From: Leifsonia psychrotolerans
GTDB taxonomy: Bacteria > Actinomycetota > Actinomycetes > Actinomycetales > Microbacteriaceae
Direction of reading: 5' to 3'
DNA length: 64,000 nt
NCBI RefSeq assembly: GCF_013410665.1
Contig: NZ_JACCFM010000001.1
Location: 2,418,001 to 2,482,000, forward strand
Positions 1-7,964 of this stretch are shown piece by piece. Positions within the stretch are counted from its first letter, which is position 1. Each line of letters begins with the position of its first letter. The position numbers and the translations under genes were made by a program. The notes beneath the pieces are model-generated. The model did not search any database. It saw only the letters and a program-made list of their open reading frames with translations, and was not told where the DNA came from.

Positions 1-492
1 ATTGCGAGCGGTCGCCGCCACGTCATCATGGGCGCCGCTCAGATCGACCGGCACGGCAACCAGAATCTCTCGGCCATCGGCCCCCGCGAGCAGCCGACCC
101 GTCAACTCCTCGGGGCGCGCGCCGCAGCGACGAACACCGTGAACCACCCGACGAGCTATTGGGTGGCCCGGCACGCACCCCGTGTCTTCGTCGAGCGCGT
201 CGACGTCGTGACCGGTGTCGGCACCGACCGCGGCACCTTCCGGTTCCACCAGCTCGGCCGCATCATCACAAACCTCGGCGTGTTTGATCTGGGCGGGCCG
301 GGCGGCACCATGCGCATCGTCAGTCTGCATCCGACGGTTACCCTGAGCGAGGTACAGACGGCCACCGGGTTTGCGCTGGCCATACCGAACGACATCCCCG
401 AGACCCGCATCCCGAGCCTCGAAGAGCTCCGTTTGATCCGAGAGACTATTGATCCCCGCACCCTTCGCGAACGAGAGGTCCCCACGCCGTGA
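1..492 (+). CDS. ipdB: IpdB-type CoA-transferase-like ring hydrolase beta subunit (5' end cut by the window)
   Basis: This is the C-terminal 163 residues of an IpdB-like subunit. The reading frame is open from base 1, so the true start lies upstream and the ATG at 28 is internal. In the steroid HIP pathway IpdAB hydrolyses the last carbocycle of the CoA thioester COCHEA-CoA (family knowledge). The fragment carries typical IpdB stretches: GRRHVIMGAAQID, the YGNQN-like HGNQN, NHPTSYW, VFVERVDVV and the closing ELRLIRETIDP. Its stop overlaps the ipdC start by GTGA, the order ipdA-ipdB-ipdC known from mycobacteria. A second, full-length IpdB lies at 12666-13427 and is clearly a divergent paralogue rather than a copy. 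The partner ipdA, and perhaps echA20, would be expected just left of the window. Confidence 0.88.
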   Translation: MASGRRHVIMGAAQIDRHGNQNLSAIGPREQPTRQLLGARAAATNTVNHPTSYWVARHAPRVFVERVDVVTGVGTDRGTFRFHQLGRIITNLGVFDLGGPGGTMRIVSLHPTVTLSEVQTATGFALAIPNDIPETRIPSLEELRLIRETIDPRTLREREVPTP

Positions 493-1562
493 GCATTCCC
501 CAAGTCATCCGCACCCGACTCACCGAACTCACCGGTGTGGATCACCCCATCGTGCAGACAGGAATGGGCTGGGTTTCCGGTGCCCGCCTCGTCTCGGCGA
601 CCGCGAACGCCGGCGGCCTCGGCTTCCTCGCCTCCGCCACCATGACGATCGAGGAGCTTGAGCGGTCGATCGAGGAGGTGCTCGAACGCACCGATCGTCC
701 CTTCGGCGTGAATCTGCGTGCGGATGCGGGCGACGCGTCGGCGCGCGCCGAACTCCTCATTCGCAAGGGTGTCAAGGTGGCGTCATTCGCGCTGGCACCG
801 AAGCGCGAACTGATTGAGAAGCTCAAGGAGCACGGCATTGTCGTGATTCCATCGATCGGGGCGGTGCGCCACGCCGAGAAAGTTGCGGCCTGGGGCGCCG
901 ACGCGGTGATGATTCAGGGGGGCGAGGGTGGCGGCCACACGGGTGCCATCCCCACCAGCATCCTCATCCCCTCGGTCGTTTCCGCCGTCGACATTCCTGT
1001 GATCGCGGCGGGTGGCTTCTACGACGGCCGCGGACTGGCCTCCGCGCTCGCCTCGGGTGCCGTCGGCATCGGCATGGGCACCCGCTTCCTCCTCACGAGC
1101 GACAGCGCCGTGCCCGACGAGATCAAGCGTCGCTACCTCGAGGCCGATCTTGCGGGCACCGTCGTCACGACGAAGGCGGACGGTATGCCCCACCGCCTGC
1201 TCCGCACCGAGTTCATCACCGAGCTTGAGCAGCAAAGCGGCGTCAAGCACCTCCTGTCGACCGCGCGCCGCTCGCTTGAGTTCAAGAAACTCTCGGGACT
1301 GTCGTGGCCCGAGTTCGTGCGTGACGGCGCAGCCATGAAGCAGGCCTCGGGGCGCAGTCTCGCGCAGATGGCGCTCGCTGCGAACACACCGATGCTACTC
1401 AAAGCCGGCCTCGTCGACGGTGACACCCAGGCGGGTATGCTCGCCGCCGGCCAGGTGGTCGGCTTGATCGATGATCTGCCGAGCTGCGACGAGCTGATCA
1501 CCCGCACGGTGCGCGAGGCTGCGGGCTACCTCACGGCCGCAGCCGCACTGCTGGTGCATTAG
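489..1562 (+). CDS. ipdC: IpdC-like flavin oxidoreductase (nitronate monooxygenase fold)
   Basis: A 357-residue TIM-barrel flavoprotein of the nitronate monooxygenase/2-nitropropane dioxygenase family, the length of mycobacterial IpdC (about 355). IpdC acts on the 5-hydroxy indene-carboxyl-CoA intermediate of HIP breakdown and is a CoA-ester reductase rather than a true nitronate oxidase (family knowledge). Visible marks are the N-terminal HPIVQTGMGWVSG, the FMN phosphate-binding QGGEGGGHTG and the barrel strand IPVIAAGGFYDGRG. The GTG start at 489 overlaps the stop of ipdB, which argues for translational coupling and a complex or sequential function. A strong hairpin terminator follows directly. 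Nothing looks broken. Orthology rests on sequence resemblance plus the ipdB neighbour. Confidence 0.88.
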   Translation: MSIPQVIRTRLTELTGVDHPIVQTGMGWVSGARLVSATANAGGLGFLASATMTIEELERSIEEVLERTDRPFGVNLRADAGDASARAELLIRKGVKVASFALAPKRELIEKLKEHGIVVIPSIGAVRHAEKVAAWGADAVMIQGGEGGGHTGAIPTSILIPSVVSAVDIPVIAAGGFYDGRGLASALASGAVGIGMGTRFLLTSDSAVPDEIKRRYLEADLAGTVVTTKADGMPHRLLRTEFITELEQQSGVKHLLSTARRSLEFKKLSGLSWPEFVRDGAAMKQASGRSLAQMALAANTPMLLKAGLVDGDTQAGMLAAGQVVGLIDDLPSCDELITRTVREAAGYLTAAAALLVH

Positions 1563-1571
1563 GGCACAACG

Positions 1572-1601
1572 AAAGGCCCGGGCGATCGGCCCGGGCCATT
1601 T
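1572..1601. terminator. bidirectional hairpin terminator between ipdC and fadA6
   Basis: GGCCCGGGC at 1575-1583 pairs with GCCCGGGCC at 1589-1597 around a 5-nt loop. It is followed by ATTTTA and preceded by GAAA, so it can serve both converging genes. Confidence 0.75.
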
Positions 1602-1613
1602 TACGTCGTGGAC

Positions 1614-2768
1614 CTAACCGAGCCGCTCGATGATGGTGACGTTGGCGAGTCCCCCGCCCTCGCACATCGTCTGCAAGGCATAGCGGCCGCCGCGACGTTC
1701 CAGCTCGTTGAGCATGGTGGTCATGAGACGGGTGCCGGTGGCGCCGATCGGATGGCCGAGCGCGATGCCGCCACCGTTCACGTTCACGCGATCCCGCTCA
1801 ACGCCCGTCTCCTGCATCCAGGCAAGCACGACGGCGGCGAACGCCTCGTTCACTTCAAACAGGTCGATGTCATCGATCGACAAACCCGAACGCTCGAGTG
1901 CATACGCCGTCGCCGGGATCGGTGCCGTGAGCATCCATACGGGATCCGCACCGCGCACCGAGAGGTGGTGAATTCGAGCGCGCGGGGTGAGCCCGTGTTC
2001 GGTGAGCGCGCGCTCGGAGGCGATGAGCACCGCGCTCGACGCGTCGCTGATCTGCGAGGCGACCGCGGCCGTGGTGCGGCCCCCCTCTGAGAGAGTCGGA
2101 AGCGCTGCCATGCGCTCGAGGCTGGTGCCGCGCCGCGGGCCCTCGTCGAAGGTCAGCCCGTTCAGCGGTGCGATCTCAGCGGCGAAATAGCCGGCGTCCG
2201 TGGCCGCAATTGCTCGCTGATGACTCTCGAGCGCGAATTGTTCCATGGCCTCGCGGCTGAGGCCCCACTTCTCGGCGATCATCTCGGCGGCGTGGAACTG
2301 CGAAACCTCCTGGTCGCCGAAGCGCTCCCGCCATCCCGGCGACTCGGCGAACGGCGTCGAGAAACCAAATTGCTGACCCAGGAGCATCGCCGAGGAGATC
2401 GGGATGGCCGACATATTCTGCACGCCTCCAGCGATGACGAGGTCATTCGTCCCCGACATCACGGCTTGCGCCGCAAAGTGCACAGCTTGCTGGCTCGAGC
2501 CGCACTGGCGGTCGATCGTGACGCCGGGCACGTGTTCGGGGAAGCCCGCCACGAGAAGAGCCGACCGGGCGATATTGCCCGATTGCGACCCGATGGTGTC
2601 GGTGCAGCCCAGAATCACATCGTCGATTGCGCCCGGGTCCACCCCGGTGCGCTCGACGAGTGCCGTGAGCGAGTGGGCTCCGAGGTCGGCCGAGTGGATG
2701 CCCGAAAGGCTGCCGCCCCGCTTTCCCACAGGGCTTCGAACAGCGTCAACGATGTATGCGGTCGTCAT
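1614..2768 (-). CDS. fadA6: FadA6-like thiolase of the HIP pathway
   Basis: A 384-residue thiolase that closely resembles mycobacterial FadA6, which cleaves the open-chain 6-methyl-3,7-dioxodecanedioyl-CoA (MOODA-CoA) to release acetyl-CoA (family knowledge). The nucleophile cysteine is in TIDRQCGSSQQ near residue 89. The second half has VNVNGGGIALGHPIGATG, with the catalytic histidine, and TMCEGGG, with the second cysteine. The FadA6-like N-terminus VDAVRSPVGKRGG and the ISSAMLLGQQFGF stretch separate it from the other thiolase at 15808-17028. It is the last gene of a fadE30-ipdF-fadA6 unit, 35 bases after ipdF, whose presumed control site is the palindrome at 4824. Confidence 0.88.
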   Translation of the reverse strand: MTTAYIVDAVRSPVGKRGGSLSGIHSADLGAHSLTALVERTGVDPGAIDDVILGCTDTIGSQSGNIARSALLVAGFPEHVPGVTIDRQCGSSQQAVHFAAQAVMSGTNDLVIAGGVQNMSAIPISSAMLLGQQFGFSTPFAESPGWRERFGDQEVSQFHAAEMIAEKWGLSREAMEQFALESHQRAIAATDAGYFAAEIAPLNGLTFDEGPRRGTSLERMAALPTLSEGGRTTAAVASQISDASSAVLIASERALTEHGLTPRARIHHLSVRGADPVWMLTAPIPATAYALERSGLSIDDIDLFEVNEAFAAVVLAWMQETGVERDRVNVNGGGIALGHPIGATGTRLMTTMLNELERRGGRYALQTMCEGGGLANVTIIERLG

Positions 2769-2803
2769 GGGGCCTCCATTGGCTTGGGTCAGACGGGTGG
2801 GGT

Positions 2804-3595
2804 TTAGGCGTGCTGGCTACTCACCGAGACGACTTCTCCGGTCATGTATGAGGAGTAGTCGCTGGCGAGGAAAACCATGACATTGGCGATTTCCCACGGC
2901 TCTGCCGCGCGCCCGAAGGCCTCGCGCGACTTCAGCTCCTGGAGCAGCTCGGGGGTGGTCACCTTTTCAAGGAAGGGGTGCATGGCCAGGCTCGGCGAGA
3001 CGGCATTCACTCGGATGCCGTGCTCGGCCAGGTCGACAGCGGCCGAGCGGGTAAGCGCCATCACTCCGGCCTTCGCCGCCGCGTAGTGTGCTTGCCCGGC
3101 CTGCGCACGCCAGCCGATCACGGAGGCGTTGTTCACGATGACACCGGCGGTCCCAGCCGCAACCATGCGGCGACCGACGGCGCGCACGCAGCGGAATGTG
3201 CCGGTGAGCGTGATGTCCTGCACGCGCTGCCACTCATCGTCAGTCATGTCGAGGATCGACGCGGTGCCGCCGAGTCCGGCGTTGTTGATCATGACGTCGA
3301 TCGGCCCCTCGGCTTCGGCGACGTCGAGCAGCGCCTGTACCTGGTCTTCGTTCGTGACATCACAGACCGCCGAGCGCACACGATCGGCGCCGAACTTCCC
3401 GGCGAGTTCCTCATGCGCGGCCTGCAGCCGGGCCGGGTGGGTATCGCCGATCACGACGAGCGCTGCGCCTTCCTCGAGGCAGCGCAGCGCCGTCGCCGAT
3501 CCGATCCCCGCCCCCGCGGCAGCGGTGATGACGATGCGGCGGCCGGCAAGCAGGCCGTGGGCGGGAACGTAGTCGGGGGTGGGGCGGGGAATCAT
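2804..3595 (-). CDS. ipdF: IpdF-like short-chain dehydrogenase
   Basis: A 263-residue classical SDR. It has a TAAAGAGIG nucleotide-binding loop, NNAGLGG, the catalytic serine in NNASVIG and the YAAAK catalytic pair. Mycobacterial IpdF interconverts the 5-hydroxy and 5-keto forms of HIP-CoA and sits beside fadE30, as here. The start codon overlaps the fadE30 stop (ATGA), so the two are translationally coupled. The final residues of the protein, VVSVSSQHA, lack the usual DGG ending of many SDRs, a trait I associate with the IpdF group but cannot verify here. The neighbours make a role in HIP-CoA redox handling the best reading; general SDR function is certain. Confidence 0.82.
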   Translation of the reverse strand: MIPRPTPDYVPAHGLLAGRRIVITAAAGAGIGSATALRCLEEGAALVVIGDTHPARLQAAHEELAGKFGADRVRSAVCDVTNEDQVQALLDVAEAEGPIDVMINNAGLGGTASILDMTDDEWQRVQDITLTGTFRCVRAVGRRMVAAGTAGVIVNNASVIGWRAQAGQAHYAAAKAGVMALTRSAAVDLAEHGIRVNAVSPSLAMHPFLEKVTTPELLQELKSREAFGRAAEPWEIANVMVFLASDYSSYMTGEVVSVSSQHA

Positions 3596-4758
3596 GGGCG
3601 TGCCTCTCGGGGTAGGCCGAGCACGCGCTCGGCGATGACGTTGCGTTGGATCTCGTCGGATCCGCCGTAAATGGTGTCGGAGCGACTGAAGAGAAAGAGT
3701 GCTTGTTCGTCCGTGAGCGCGTAGTCCGCACCCACGGTCAGCCCAGCCGGGCCGACGACATCCAGTGCAAGCTCACCGAGCGAGCGATGCCAGCCGGCCC
3801 AGAGCAGCTTGGTGACCGAGGCGTCGTAGCCCTGCTCGCCGCCGAGGGTGCGCAGGGCGTGCAACCGAATCACCTCGAGGCCCTGGTGTGCCTGCACGAT
3901 CCGATCACGCAGCACCGGATCAGCCAGTGCCCCGTTCGCTCGTGCCTGCTCGATGATGCCATCGAGCTCCCGTCGGAAGCCGATCTGCTGGGCCAGTGTG
4001 GAGACGCCGCGCTCAAAGCCGAGTGTCGCCATCGCGACCGACCAGCCACGGCCGACCTCACCGACGACGCAGTCGCCGTCGGTCTTCGCATCGTCGAAGA
4101 AGACCTCGTTGAATTCGCTCGTGCCGGTGAGCTGGATGATCGGTCGCACCTCGACGCCGGGCTGACGCATCGGCACCAGGAGGTACGACAACCCGTCATG
4201 CTTGCGCTCGCCCTCACCCGTGCGGGCAAGAACGAAGCACCAGTCGGCGTGCTGAGCCAGCGAGGTCCACACCTTCTGGCCGTTGATCACCCACTCGCCC
4301 CCGTCGAGCACGGCCCGGGTCGACACCGCAGCCAGGTCGGATCCGGCGCCGGGCTCGGAGTACCCCTGACACCAGAGTTCCTCCACCGCGACGATCCCGG
4401 GTAGGAAGCGGGCCTGCTGCTCGGGGGTGCCGAGCGCAATCAGCGTGGGGCCGAGCAACTCTTCACCGAGGTGGTTCACGCGCCCGGGCGCACCCGACTT
4501 CGCGTATTCCTCGTGAAAGATCACTTGCTGGGCGAGGCTCAGCCCGCGCCCGCCGAACTCTTCAGGCCAGCCGACGCAACTCCAGCCGTGTGCGGCGAGG
4601 TGTCGATTCCACTCGAGGCGCTCCTCGAAGGCCTCGTGCTCTTTGCCCGAGCCGCCGAGGCCACGCAGGCTCGCAAAACGGCCGGACAGGTTGCTCTCGA
4701 GCCATCCCCGGACATCCGCCCGGAGCTGTTCGTCTGCCGCTGAAGTGGTTAGGCTCAC
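3592..4758 (-). CDS. fadE30: FadE30-like acyl-CoA dehydrogenase
   Basis: A 388-residue acyl-CoA dehydrogenase acting as the likely first desaturase on HIP-CoA or 5-hydroxy-HIP-CoA (FadE30 role in mycobacteria). It has the SEPGAGSDLA flavin/substrate segment, a VINGQKVWTS strand and the C-terminal YGGSDEIQRN. The open frame extends further upstream. I chose the GTG at 4758 because GAGGAG lies about 7 bases before it and the protein then begins like other family members (SLTTSAADEQL). The palindrome at 4824-4839 lies upstream and is shared with the divergent crotonase gene. It is the first gene of the fadE30-ipdF-fadA6 operon. Electrons would pass to the ETF encoded at 33.1-34.9 kb. Confidence 0.86.
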   Translation of the reverse strand: MSLTTSAADEQLRADVRGWLESNLSGRFASLRGLGGSGKEHEAFEERLEWNRHLAAHGWSCVGWPEEFGGRGLSLAQQVIFHEEYAKSGAPGRVNHLGEELLGPTLIALGTPEQQARFLPGIVAVEELWCQGYSEPGAGSDLAAVSTRAVLDGGEWVINGQKVWTSLAQHADWCFVLARTGEGERKHDGLSYLLVPMRQPGVEVRPIIQLTGTSEFNEVFFDDAKTDGDCVVGEVGRGWSVAMATLGFERGVSTLAQQIGFRRELDGIIEQARANGALADPVLRDRIVQAHQGLEVIRLHALRTLGGEQGYDASVTKLLWAGWHRSLGELALDVVGPAGLTVGADYALTDEQALFLFSRSDTIYGGSDEIQRNVIAERVLGLPREARP

Positions 4759-4823
4759 GTCTTCGTCTCCTCGCTGATCTGGCTGTGGCCATCGATCGGT
4801 GCTTCCCGTATAGTAGCAAGAAA

Positions 4824-4839
4824 CCAAGCGATTGTTTGG
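4824..4839. promoter_or_regulatory. KstR2-type operator 1
   Basis: CCAAGCGATTGTTTGG matches CCAAGCAnnTGCTTGG at 12 of 14 defined positions. It lies between the divergent fadE30 and crotonase genes, placed to control both. Confidence 0.75.
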
Positions 4840-4895
4840 GTAATATTCGGGTCCTCCCGATCATCACCCACAACGAGTTCAGAGAGGAGCTCGGG

Positions 4896-5750
4896 ATGTC
4901 TGCCGAACACGAGCCCGTCGTTACATACGAGGTCCGCGACAGCGTAGCGTTTGTGCGCCTGAACCGACCGAAATACGGAAACGCGCAGAACTCTGCCGTG
5001 ACCTACGCCCTCGACGCCGCCTTCATCAAGGCCACCAACGATGATCAGGTCGCCGTAATCGTACTGGCTGGCAACGGCAAGAACTTCTGCGCCGGTCACG
5101 ACATCGGTTCCCCGGGCCGCGACGTCGACCAGAGCTTTGAGCGCAAGGCCGTGATCTGGTGGGACCACGTCGGCGCATCCGGAGTCGACTCCCGCTTCGC
5201 GCGCGAGTCCGAGGTCTACCTTGGCATGTGCCGGCGCTGGCGCGAGATTCCCAAACCTATGATCGCGATGGTGCAGGGCGCCTGCATCGCCGGTGGCCTC
5301 ATGCTCGCCTGGTCCTGCGACTTCATCGTCGCCGCCGACAACGCTTTCTTCCAGGATCCCGTCGTACAGATGGGCATTCCGGGCGTCGAGTACTTCGCAC
5401 ACCCCTGGGTGACGAATCCGCGGGCCGCCAAGGAAATGCTCTACACCGGCGATCGGATGCCCGCCCAGCGCGCCTACGAACTCGGCATGGTCAACCACGT
5501 CGTGCCAGCAGAGGATCTCGAGACTCGCACCCTCGAGATCGCGCGGCGCATGAGCGGCATGCCCCGCCTCGGGCTCGCCCTCACCAAGAAGGCCGTGAAC
5601 CAGGCCGAGGACCTTCAGGGCCTGCGCGCCGGCATGGACTCGGTCTTCGGTCTGCATCACGCCGCGCACGCGCACAACGCCGAGACACACGGCGATTCAC
5701 TCGCCGGCGTCGACGTGAAGCTCATCCGCAACCGCGCAGAGACGACCTAA
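4896..5750 (+). CDS. Enoyl-CoA hydratase/isomerase family protein (atypical active site)
   Basis: A 284-residue crotonase-superfamily protein. The start ATG at 4896 has AGAGGAG six bases upstream. The CoA/oxyanion segment is present (NGKNFCAGHDIG, then ACIAGGLML). However, both glutamates used by classical enoyl-CoA hydratase are replaced when aligned by eye: the GGGCEL position reads AGGLML (Met) and the QPEI position reads DPVV (Val). It also carries an insertion with WWDHVGASGVDSRF. It is not EchA20-like in these regions. It heads the operon of three acyl-CoA dehydrogenases, so it probably acts on an enoyl- or dienoyl-CoA made by them, as hydratase, isomerase or hydrolase. The reaction is undetermined. 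Confidence 0.78.
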   Translation: MSAEHEPVVTYEVRDSVAFVRLNRPKYGNAQNSAVTYALDAAFIKATNDDQVAVIVLAGNGKNFCAGHDIGSPGRDVDQSFERKAVIWWDHVGASGVDSRFARESEVYLGMCRRWREIPKPMIAMVQGACIAGGLMLAWSCDFIVAADNAFFQDPVVQMGIPGVEYFAHPWVTNPRAAKEMLYTGDRMPAQRAYELGMVNHVVPAEDLETRTLEIARRMSGMPRLGLALTKKAVNQAEDLQGLRAGMDSVFGLHHAAHAHNAETHGDSLAGVDVKLIRNRAETT

Positions 5751-5800
5751 CGTCGCCTCAACGCACCAACCCACTTCCCGACGACGAGGAAAGAGAGAAC

Positions 5801-6973
5801 ATGAACCTCGATCTCACCCCAGATCAGCAGGCCTTTGCCGATGAGGCACGCCTTTGGCTCACCGCCAACGTTCCGGCCGAACCGCTGCCGTCCATGGACA
5901 CCGCAGACGGCTTCGCGGCACACCGCGAGTGGGAGCGAACCCTGGCCTCCGACCGCTGGTCGGTCATCTCGTGGCCCGAGCAGTACGGCGGCCGCGATGC
6001 CGGCATCATCGAGTGGGTGCTCTTCGAAGAGGAGTACTACCGCGCCGGCGCACCGACCCGTGTGGCACAGAACGGCATCTCGCTGCTCGCTCCGATCATC
6101 TTCGGCCACGGAACCGCCGAGCAGCAACAGCGTTGGCTGCCCGGTCTTGCCGATGGCAGCACGATCTGGGCGCAGGCGTGGTCAGAACCCGGGGCAGGAT
6201 CCGACCTGGCCGCGATCCGCAGCACGGCGACCCGCGACGAGGCACGCGGGGGCTGGATCCTGAACGGACAGAAGATCTGGAGCTCGCGCGCGGTCTGGGC
6301 GGAGATGGGCTTCGGTCTCTTCCGCTCGGATCCAGAGGCCAGCCGGCATAGCGGGCTCACCTATTACACCTTCCCGCTGGTACAGGACGGCATCACTGTT
6401 CGGCCGATCGAGCAGCTTGATGGCGGAACCGGTTTCGCGGAGATCTTCTTCGACGACGTCTTCGTGCCCGACTCCGATGTACTCGGCGCCCCCGGCGCCG
6501 GCTGGAATGTTGCGATGAGCACCGCGGGAAACGAGCGTGGCCTGTCGCTGCGCTCCCCCGGGCGCTTCCTCGCTGCAGCCGATCGACTGCGCGAGCAGTG
6601 GACCAGCACCGGAGCCCAGGATCCTCATGCCCGCGATGCGGTTGTCGATGCCTGGATCGGCGCCGAGGCGTACCGTCTCTTCACGTGGAATACCGTCAGT
6701 CGCGTGCTCGAGGGCACCGACGTCGGCGCCGAAGGCAGCCTGAACAAGATCTTCTGGTCGGAGCTTGATCGTGAGCTTCACGAGACTGGCCTGCGCCTGC
6801 GCGGGCCCGAGGCGGAGGTACGCAGCGGCGCAGGAATCGACGGCGGCCACTGGGTCGACGACTACCTCTTCGCCCTCGCCGGCCCCATTTACGCCGGCAC
6901 CAACGAAATCCAGCGGAATATCATCGCCGAAAGAATCTTGGGCTTGCCCCGCGGCGAGCGGAGGAAGAACTAA
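5801..6973 (+). CDS. Acyl-CoA dehydrogenase, FadE31-like
   Basis: A 390-residue acyl-CoA dehydrogenase with SEPGAGSDLAA, the ILNGQKIWSS strand and the C-terminal YAGTNEIQRNIIAERILG typical of the full-length partner in heteromeric steroid dehydrogenases. It is followed without a gap by two further dehydrogenases, the same arrangement as mycobacterial fadE31-fadE32-fadE33, which oxidise the ring-opened C/D fragment. GAGGAAAGAGAG precedes the ATG at 5801. It lies 50 bases after the crotonase and overlaps the next gene (TAATG). In such alpha2beta2 enzymes one subunit supplies the FAD-binding and catalytic residues (family knowledge). Exact orthology within the three is inferred from order and length. 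Confidence 0.83.
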   Translation: MNLDLTPDQQAFADEARLWLTANVPAEPLPSMDTADGFAAHREWERTLASDRWSVISWPEQYGGRDAGIIEWVLFEEEYYRAGAPTRVAQNGISLLAPIIFGHGTAEQQQRWLPGLADGSTIWAQAWSEPGAGSDLAAIRSTATRDEARGGWILNGQKIWSSRAVWAEMGFGLFRSDPEASRHSGLTYYTFPLVQDGITVRPIEQLDGGTGFAEIFFDDVFVPDSDVLGAPGAGWNVAMSTAGNERGLSLRSPGRFLAAADRLREQWTSTGAQDPHARDAVVDAWIGAEAYRLFTWNTVSRVLEGTDVGAEGSLNKIFWSELDRELHETGLRLRGPEAEVRSGAGIDGGHWVDDYLFALAGPIYAGTNEIQRNIIAERILGLPRGERRKN

Positions 6974-7938
6974 TGCGTTTCATGCAGACTGACGAGCAGC
7001 TCGCGTTCGCCGAGGCGATCGATGACATCGCCCTCGGAATGGGCGGCACCTCTCTGGCCCGTGCCTGGGGCGCGGGCGACTCCGCCCCCGGTCTCGCCCT
7101 CTGGGCACAATTCACCGAGCTTGGGCTCGGCGGCCTGCGCATCAGCGAGGACGAAGGCGGCATGGGCGGCTCCGCCGGCGACCTCATCGCCGTATTCGAG
7201 CGCCTCGGCTACCACTCGGTGCCGGGACCCTACGTTGAAACCATCGCCCTGCTCCCAAAGCTGGTTACTGCCGAAGAACGCACCGCAATCATGGGCGGCG
7301 CCGTCGCGACGGCGGCGGTGCCCGGTATTGCGCCGTACGCGCTCGACGCCGACGTGGCCGCCCTGCGCTTCGTCGTCGACGCGACACAGATCCGAGCGGC
7401 GCGACCACTCGACGCTCTCGACTCGATGTCGCCTCAGCGCCACCTCTTCCGGCTTGCCCCCGAGGGCGACGGCCGCAGCTGCGACGCCGCCATTGTCGAT
7501 GCTGCACTCGACGAGGCCACCCTCGCCGGCTCGGCTCAGTTGCTCGGTGCCGGCGACCGGCTCCTGCGCGAGGCCGTCGACTACGCGAAGATCCGCGAGC
7601 AGTTCGGCCGCCCGATCGGCGAGTACCAGGGGCTGAAGCACCAGCTCGCGGATGTTGCCGTTGCACTCGCCTTCGCGCGGCCCCTGCTCTGGCAGGCCGC
7701 ACTCGCCGTCGACACCGACGCCCCCACCCGTTCCCGCGACATATCGGCCGCGAAAGTGACCACCGCCGACGCTGCCGCGCTCGCGGCGCGCGTCTCGCTG
7801 CAGGTACACGGCGCGATCGGCTACACGGCCGAGCACGACCTCAGCCTCTGGCTCACGCAGGTCCCCGCGCTCAGCGCGGTCTGGGGCACCCCAGCCGCGC
7901 ATCGTGCGCGTATCGCCCGCGAGATCCTGGCCAGCTGA
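6973..7938 (+). CDS. Acyl-CoA dehydrogenase, short FadE32-like subunit
   Basis: At 321 residues this protein is shorter than ordinary acyl-CoA dehydrogenases (about 380), like mycobacterial FadE32 (about 319). It starts within the stop codon of the preceding gene (TAATG) and so is strictly coupled to it. The C-terminal region holds the KIREQFGRPIGEYQGLKH flavin segment and LQVHGAIGYTAEHDL, a pattern of the partner subunits in heteromeric steroid-type dehydrogenases. The short N-terminal domain fits a subunit that functions only in complex with the neighbouring larger protein. The most likely substrate is an open-chain C/D-ring CoA ester. Confidence 0.82.
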   Translation: MRFMQTDEQLAFAEAIDDIALGMGGTSLARAWGAGDSAPGLALWAQFTELGLGGLRISEDEGGMGGSAGDLIAVFERLGYHSVPGPYVETIALLPKLVTAEERTAIMGGAVATAAVPGIAPYALDADVAALRFVVDATQIRAARPLDALDSMSPQRHLFRLAPEGDGRSCDAAIVDAALDEATLAGSAQLLGAGDRLLREAVDYAKIREQFGRPIGEYQGLKHQLADVAVALAFARPLLWQAALAVDTDAPTRSRDISAAKVTTADAAALAARVSLQVHGAIGYTAEHDLSLWLTQVPALSAVWGTPAAHRARIAREILAS

Positions 7939-7964
7939 GTACCACCGAGTCGAAGGAAGTCACC

